From Microbacterium sp. 11MF (GTDB lineage: Bacteria > Actinomycetota > Actinomycetes > Actinomycetales > Microbacteriaceae), in contig NZ_KB911461.1 of NCBI RefSeq assembly GCF_000383475.1, forward strand, positions 62,001 to 126,000: 64,000 bases of DNA, given 5' to 3'. Made by a program: the position numbers and the translations under genes. Positions 59,494 to 64,000 of this stretch are shown here, piece by piece. The notes below the pieces were generated by a model. It had not been told where the DNA came from, ran no database searches, and worked only from the letters and a program-made list of their open reading frames with translations. How positions within the stretch are numbered: position 1 is the first letter of the stretch; every line of letters starts with the position of its first letter.

Positions 59494-61767
59494 ATGCCGG
59501 TGTCCGCGTCACCCGTCCCTGTGTCGCCGCTGTCCGAAGCGGTCTTCCTCTCGGCCGAGGCCGCTGAAGGCGTCGCCCCGAGGTTCACTGCGACCGTCCC
59601 GCTCAGGGCGCCCCGCGACGACGTCGTCGCCGCCACGCTGTGGGCGACCGCCCGGGGTGTGTACGAGGCCGAGGTCGACGGCGTGCCGGTGACGGACTCG
59701 GTGCTCAACCCCGGGTGGACCTCCTACGAATGGCGCCTGACGTACCAGCAGTTCGACGTCACGGATACGGTCCGCGGCGGGCACGGTGACGTGCGGCTGG
59801 CGCTGATCCTCGGCAACGGGTGGTGGCGTGGCCATCTCGGATTCGGCGACGCCGATGCGGACTACGGCGACGAGATCGCGGTCGCCGCGACCCTCGAGGT
59901 CGTCTATCGGGACGGGTCCGTGCAGCGGGTGTCGACATCGGATGCCTGGGGTGCCGCGGCATCCGATGTCACCCGCAACTCGCTCTACCGCGGTCAGAGC
60001 GTCGACGCTCGATTGCGCGAGGGCGGTGCCCCGCTGGCCGTGCGCACGAGCGAGATCGATCACGGCGTGCTCGCCCCGCAGACGTCGCCGCCGGTGCGGC
60101 GCCACGAGGCGGTTCCCGCGCAACGCGTCTGGCGCTCGCCGTCGGGTCGGACGCTCGTGGACTTCGGACAGAACCTCGTGGGATGGCTGAGATTCACCGT
60201 CCAGGGGTCGCGCGGCGACCTCATCCGCATCCGTCACGCGGAGGTGCTCGAGGACGGCGAGCTGGGTGTCCGGCCGCTGCGTTCGGCCGACGCGACCGAC
60301 GAGTTCGTCCTCTCGGGCGGGGTCGACGCCTTCGAGCCGACGTTCACGTTCCACGGCTTCCGCTACGCGGAGGTCGAGGGGTGGCCCGGTGAGCTTCGCG
60401 CCGCCGATCTGGAGGCCGTCGTGGTCCACTCCGAGATGGCTCGCACGGGTCGGTTCTCGTGCTCCGATCCGCTCGTCACCCCGCTCGTCGACAACTCGGT
60501 GTGGAGCCAACGCGGCAACTTCCTGAGCGTCCCGACCGACTGCCCGCAGCGGGACGAGCGGTTGGGGTGGACCGGCGATATCGCGGCGTTCGCGGCATCC
60601 GCGTCGTTCTCCTTCGACACCGCGGACTTCCTCGACAGCTGGCTGCAGGACCTGCGGCTCGAGACCGAGCACGCCCCCGACGGCGCCGTGCCGTTCGTCG
60701 TGCCGGCCGTTCTGAAGTACGCGAACTTCCCCGCGGGTCACCTGAGCGAATGGGCCGGTCCGACCGCGATCTGGGGGGATGCGGCGGTGTGGGTTCCGCA
60801 GGCGCTGTGGCAGGCCTACGGAGATGCCGATCGCCTCGCGGCGCACTACCCGGCCATGGCGATGCACCTGTCGTCGATCGAGCCGCTGATCTCGGAGCGG
60901 GGCCTTTGGGAGCGCGGCAACCAGTTCGGCGACTGGCTCGACCCCGACGCGCCTCCCGAGGATCCCGCTGCCGCGAAGGCGGATGCCGCGGTCGTCGCCA
61001 CGGCGTGCCTGTACCGGTCGGCCTCGTTCGCCGCCGAGGCGGCCGCCGTCCTCGGGAACGATGCCGAGGCGCACCGCTGGCGCGGCCTCGCCGCGCGCAC
61101 GCGGGACGCGTTCGTCCGCTACTACGTCGACGACGACGGCATCGTCCGGTCGGACTGCGCGACCGTCTATGCCCTCGCGATCACGTTCGGCGTCCTCGAG
61201 GGCGACCTGCGGAGCCGGGCCGCCGCGCGCCTCGCCGAGATCGTCCGCGAGTCCGGATTCCGGGTGACGACCGGGTTCGCCGGCACGCCCTACGTGACGT
61301 GGGCACTCTCCGAGACCGGGCACGTCGACGAGGCGTACCGGCTGCTGCTCGAGAAGGAGTGCCCGTCCTGGCTCTACCCGATCACGATGGGCGCGACGAC
61401 CGTGTGGGAGCGCTGGGACTCGATGCTTCCCGACGGGTCGATCAACCCCGGCGAGATGACGAGCTTCAACCACTACGCTCTCGGCGCCGTCGTGGACTGG
61501 ATCCACCAGGTGGTCGGCGGGCTTCGGCCTGCCGCCCCCGGCTACGCCCGCGTGCGCGTCGAGCCTCGGCCCGGGCCGGGCATCGAGTGGGCCGAGACCT
61601 CGCTGCGCACCCGGCAGGGGGATGTCAGCGTCGCGTGGCGGGTCGCATCGGGGGAGCTCACCGTCGAGGTCGCGCTCCCCGATGATGTGCCGGCCGAGGT
61701 CGTCCTCCCCGACGGGCGGACGGTCGAGGTCCTCGGCGGGGGACACGTCTTCACGAGCACGCTCTGA
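59494..61767 (+). CDS. GH78 alpha-L-rhamnosidase
   Basis: A 757-residue enzyme with a beta-sandwich N-terminal region (GVYEAEVDGVPVTDSVLNPGWTSYEWR) and LILGNGWWRGHLGF. The (alpha/alpha)6 catalytic barrel carries the general acid region DCPQRDERLGWTGDIA at about residue 349. The C-terminal sandwich follows TTVWERWDSMLPDGS. It removes terminal L-rhamnose from plant or microbial glycosides. It is shorter than many GH78 enzymes, lacking extra N-terminal modules, and has no signal peptide. ATG at 59494. Confidence 0.92.
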   Translation: MPVSASPVPVSPLSEAVFLSAEAAEGVAPRFTATVPLRAPRDDVVAATLWATARGVYEAEVDGVPVTDSVLNPGWTSYEWRLTYQQFDVTDTVRGGHGDVRLALILGNGWWRGHLGFGDADADYGDEIAVAATLEVVYRDGSVQRVSTSDAWGAAASDVTRNSLYRGQSVDARLREGGAPLAVRTSEIDHGVLAPQTSPPVRRHEAVPAQRVWRSPSGRTLVDFGQNLVGWLRFTVQGSRGDLIRIRHAEVLEDGELGVRPLRSADATDEFVLSGGVDAFEPTFTFHGFRYAEVEGWPGELRAADLEAVVVHSEMARTGRFSCSDPLVTPLVDNSVWSQRGNFLSVPTDCPQRDERLGWTGDIAAFAASASFSFDTADFLDSWLQDLRLETEHAPDGAVPFVVPAVLKYANFPAGHLSEWAGPTAIWGDAAVWVPQALWQAYGDADRLAAHYPAMAMHLSSIEPLISERGLWERGNQFGDWLDPDAPPEDPAAAKADAAVVATACLYRSASFAAEAAAVLGNDAEAHRWRGLAARTRDAFVRYYVDDDGIVRSDCATVYALAITFGVLEGDLRSRAAARLAEIVRESGFRVTTGFAGTPYVTWALSETGHVDEAYRLLLEKECPSWLYPITMGATTVWERWDSMLPDGSINPGEMTSFNHYALGAVVDWIHQVVGGLRPAAPGYARVRVEPRPGPGIEWAETSLRTRQGDVSVAWRVASGELTVEVALPDDVPAEVVLPDGRTVEVLGGGHVFTSTL

Positions 61768-61870
61768 CCCGCGGTGCTTCCGATGAGACTCATCAGAGGG
61801 CGGGCGTAGCGTTTCCCGTGAGGGATGCCCCGACCCGAGGCATCCGTCTATCGATCAGCAAGGAGACCCC

Positions 61871-62917
61871 ATGCCTACTGTCGCCGCTTACGCCGCGCCG
61901 TCCGCGACCGACCCGCTCGTCCGCACGACGATCGAGCGCCGCGAGACGGGACCCCGCGACGTCCTCATCGCGATCCGCTACGCCGGGATCTGCCACTCCG
62001 ACATCCACCTCGTCCGCGGCGACTGGGGTCCGGTGACCTACCCGCAGGTCGTCGGCCACGAGATCGCCGGCGAGGTCGTCGAGGTCGGCTCCGAGGTCAC
62101 GGACTTCGCCGTCGGCGACCGGGTCGGCGTCGGCTGCATGGTCAACTCCTGCCGCGAGTGCGAGAACTGCCTCGCCGGCATGGAGAACTACTGCCTGAAC
62201 GGCAACACCCAGACCTACGGGTCGGTCGACCGCGACGGCACGATCACCCAGGGCGGGTACTCGACGCACGTGGTCGTCGACCAGGACTTCGTCCTGCGCA
62301 TCCCCGAGGCGCTCCCGTACGAGTCGGTCGCGCCGCTGCTGTGCGCCGGCATCACGACGTACTCGCCGCTCGCGCACTGGAAGGTCGGCGCCGGCTCCAA
62401 GGTCGCCGTCGTGGGCATGGGCGGGCTCGGACACCTCGCCGTCAAGATCGCCACCGCCATGGGTGCGGAGGTCACGGTCCTGTCGCAGAGCCTGTCGAAG
62501 CAGGAGGACGGCAAGCGGTTCGGCGCGACGCACTACTACGCCACGAGCGACGCGTCGACGTTCACGACCCTCGCCAACACGTTCGACCTCATCATCAACA
62601 CCGTGAGCGCGCCGCTGAAGCTCGAGGACTACCTGCGTCTGCTGCGCCTGGACGGCACGATGGTCAACGTCGGCGCACCGTCCGAGCCCCTGTCGCTGCG
62701 CGTATTCACCCTGTTCGGCAACCGCCGCTCGTTCGCCGGCTCGAACATCGGATCGATCGCCGAGACCCAGGAGATGCTCGACTTCTGCGCCGCGCACGGC
62801 ATCGCTCCCGAGACCGAGCTGATCGGTGCGGACGAGATCAACGACGCTTACGAGCGCGTGCTGCGCTCCGACGTCCGCTACCGCTTCGTGATCGACATCG
62901 AGACGCTGAAGGACTGA
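61871..62917 (+). CDS. Zinc-type NAD(P)-dependent alcohol dehydrogenase
   Basis: A 348-residue MDR dehydrogenase of the YahK/cinnamyl-alcohol type. The catalytic zinc ligands are C41 (GICHSDIH), H63 and E64 ([10 protein letters not shown]), with a structural-zinc lobe CRECENC...C. The coenzyme motif is [15 protein letters not shown]. It interconverts alcohols and aldehydes; a broad substrate range is typical. AAGGAG precedes the ATG. Confidence 0.92.
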   Translation: MPTVAAYAAPSATDPLVRTTIERRETGPRDVLIAIRYAGICHSDIHLVRGDWGPVTYPQVVGHEIAGEVVEVGSEVTDFAVGDRVGVGCMVNSCRECENCLAGMENYCLNGNTQTYGSVDRDGTITQGGYSTHVVVDQDFVLRIPEALPYESVAPLLCAGITTYSPLAHWKVGAGSKVAVVGMGGLGHLAVKIATAMGAEVTVLSQSLSKQEDGKRFGATHYYATSDASTFTTLANTFDLIINTVSAPLKLEDYLRLLRLDGTMVNVGAPSEPLSLRVFTLFGNRRSFAGSNIGSIAETQEMLDFCAAHGIAPETELIGADEINDAYERVLRSDVRYRFVIDIETLKD

Positions 62918-63027
62918 GTTCGCATACCCGATGGGACGGCGTCATCCGGGGGTGTTACCCTCGCGACAGAGCGCGACGTCGTCCCGCCGGGGGCACCGGC
63001 ACGCCGTCGCGCCAGGAGGACGAACAC

Positions 63028-63372
63028 ATGCCGTACCGCAGTCGCGAAACCTTGCAGCTCTGGTTGGACGAGTTCGTCGCCGCGCGGCAGGACGGGGACC
63101 TCATCAAGGTCGTCATCCAAGACGACTCGTGGGGGGATGACGGGGGTCTCGTCGTCGTTCCGCTGCGGAACGCGTCGACGACGGTCTACGTCCGCCCTCC
63201 GATGAACGAGGATGCGCGCTGGCGCGTCGTCTTCGAGCCTCAGCTCGACGAGGTCGCGCTGTCGGCGGAGGAGACCGCCGCGCTCGTCGCGGAACTCGGG
63301 ACCGCCGCGGATCTGTGCGGCTACCTCGAGGTGCGCTCGGTCGCCCACATCGAGGCGTCGCCGACCGCCTGA
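63028..63372 (+). CDS. Conserved hypothetical protein, paralogue of the protein at 57955-58296
   Basis: A 114-residue protein starting MPYRSRETLQLWLDEF, with DLIKVVIQDDSWGDDGGL, RWRVVFEPQLDE and CGYLEVRSVAHIEA, parallel throughout to the protein at 58.0-58.3 kb. AGGAGGA before the ATG is a strong ribosome-binding site. The function is unknown; the pair brackets the MarR-rhamnosidase-dehydrogenase segment. Confidence 0.8.
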   Translation: MPYRSRETLQLWLDEFVAARQDGDLIKVVIQDDSWGDDGGLVVVPLRNASTTVYVRPPMNEDARWRVVFEPQLDEVALSAEETAALVAELGTAADLCGYLEVRSVAHIEASPTA

Positions 63373-63385
63373 CACGCAGGGGCGG

Positions 63386-63420
63386 CTCCGCCCCGCACGA
63401 GCGTCCTCGCGGGGGCGGAG
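63386..63420. terminator. Bidirectional terminator hairpin
   Basis: CTCCGCCCC at 63386-63394 pairs with GGGGCGGAG at 63412-63420 around a 17-nt loop. It lies between the convergent small protein gene and the SDR gene. Confidence 0.65.
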
Positions 63421-63428
63421 CAGTGTCG

Positions 63429-64000
63429 TCAGTGGGCGGAGTAGCCGCCGTCGACGAGGTGGTAGCTGCCCGAGATGAAGGATGCCTCGTCGCTCAGCAG
63501 GAAGAGCGTGAGCGCTGCGACCTCGGCATCCGTTCCGAGTCGGCCGGCGGCGTGCTCCTTCTCGAGGGCCGACAGTGCGTCACCCGGGAGGCTCGCGCGC
63601 ACGAGCGGGGTGTCGATGAAGCCCGGGCCGACCGCGTTCGTGCGCACACCCTGAGCCGTGTACTCGAGGGCCGCCACCTTTGTGAGGCCGACGAGGGCGT
63701 GCTTGCTGGCGACATAGGCCGCGTTCTGCGCGAGGCCAACCGAGCCGAGCACCGACGCCATGTTGACGACCGCGCCGCCGCCGGCAGCCACGATCGCGGG
63801 CAGCTGGAACCGCAGCCCGTAGAAGACGCCATCGAGGTCGACTGCGCGAACTCGGTCCCACGCCTCGATGTCGTAGTCGCCGATGTTCTGCGGGGCCGCG
63901 CCGATGCCGGCGTTGTTGACCGCGAGGTGCAAGGCGCCGTAGGTGTCCTGCGCGTAGCGGACGGCCGTCTCGGAGTCCTGCCATTTCGCCGTGTTCTGAG
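63429..64000 (-). CDS. SDR-family oxidoreductase (5-prime end beyond window)
   Basis: The frame runs off the right edge; the visible part is 190 residues. It holds NNAG of the SDR core, the catalytic Ser in NMASVLGS, Tyr and Lys in YVASK, and VDGGYSAH near the C-terminus. The cofactor-binding TGxxxGxG lies outside. It reduces or oxidises an alcohol/ketone with NAD(P). Confidence 0.9.
   Translation of the reverse strand, partial: QNTAKWQDSETAVRYAQDTYGALHLAVNNAGIGAAPQNIGDYDIEAWDRVRAVDLDGVFYGLRFQLPAIVAAGGGAVVNMASVLGSVGLAQNAAYVASKHALVGLTKVAALEYTAQGVRTNAVGPGFIDTPLVRASLPGDALSALEKEHAAGRLGTDAEVAALTLFLLSDEASFISGSYHLVDGGYSAH

Overview
The window comes from the chromosome of a high-GC actinobacterium, most likely a Microbacterium or close Microbacteriaceae relative. 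The evidence is very GC-rich codon use with frequent GTG starts, a DUF7882-like protein typical of that family, mycothiol-type ArsC and C. glutamicum-type ArsR, CtaG/CopD fusion architecture, and the word GGATGCC/GGCATCC recurring throughout. No rRNA, tRNA, CRISPR array or intact insertion sequence was seen.

Left part (0-28 kb) is mostly core metabolism. It holds purB with a LMW phosphatase, a WXG100-like/alpha-beta hydrolase pair, hisC, a sugar MFS transporter, a carboxylesterase, a PepSY lipid-facing protein and an OmpR-type two-component system. Next come a 2-oxoacid dehydrogenase operon (E1alpha-E1beta-E2) and a short BLUF photoreceptor. A long, tightly overlapping zinc operon follows (znuA-znuC-znuB-zur-permease-TIGR03943-membrane protein-3-methyladenine glycosylase), headed by a Zur-box-like palindrome. 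Just downstream sits rpmB-rpmG-rpsN, in which L33 and S14 lack CxxC zinc motifs.

The middle (28-41 kb) is an accessory region. It starts with an arsenic cluster: an ArsN-type acetyltransferase and arsR, divergent from a flavin monooxygenase, an aquaglyceroporin and arsC. There is no ArsB/ACR3 efflux pump in view. Beyond it lie small hypothetical proteins, a GT-C glycosyltransferase, a GNAT, a 2H phosphoesterase, a nitrilase, a broken MerR gene, a secreted protein with a membrane partner, and several copies of a short palindrome with core AAACGATCGTTT.

The right part (41-64 kb) returns to core-like content. It holds two alpha/beta hydrolases, HU, a CopD-CtaG fusion, a PIF1-like helicase, a beta-lactamase-like lipoprotein lacking catalytic residues, and an EamA exporter. 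The assimilatory nitrite operon nirC, nirB-nirD-cysG-nnaR-cbiX is next, followed by a MarR regulator, a GH78 rhamnosidase, an alcohol dehydrogenase, two paralogous ~114-residue proteins, and a truncated SDR at the right edge.

The strongest regulatory observation is a shared promoter architecture in front of the PepSY gene and the response regulator. Both have two CTGAAGCG boxes 11 bp apart, exactly 23 nt before the start codon, and a similar -10-like element 6 nt before ATG. This points to a small autoregulated, possibly leaderless regulon. No clearly novel multi-gene defence or biosynthetic system could be demonstrated.
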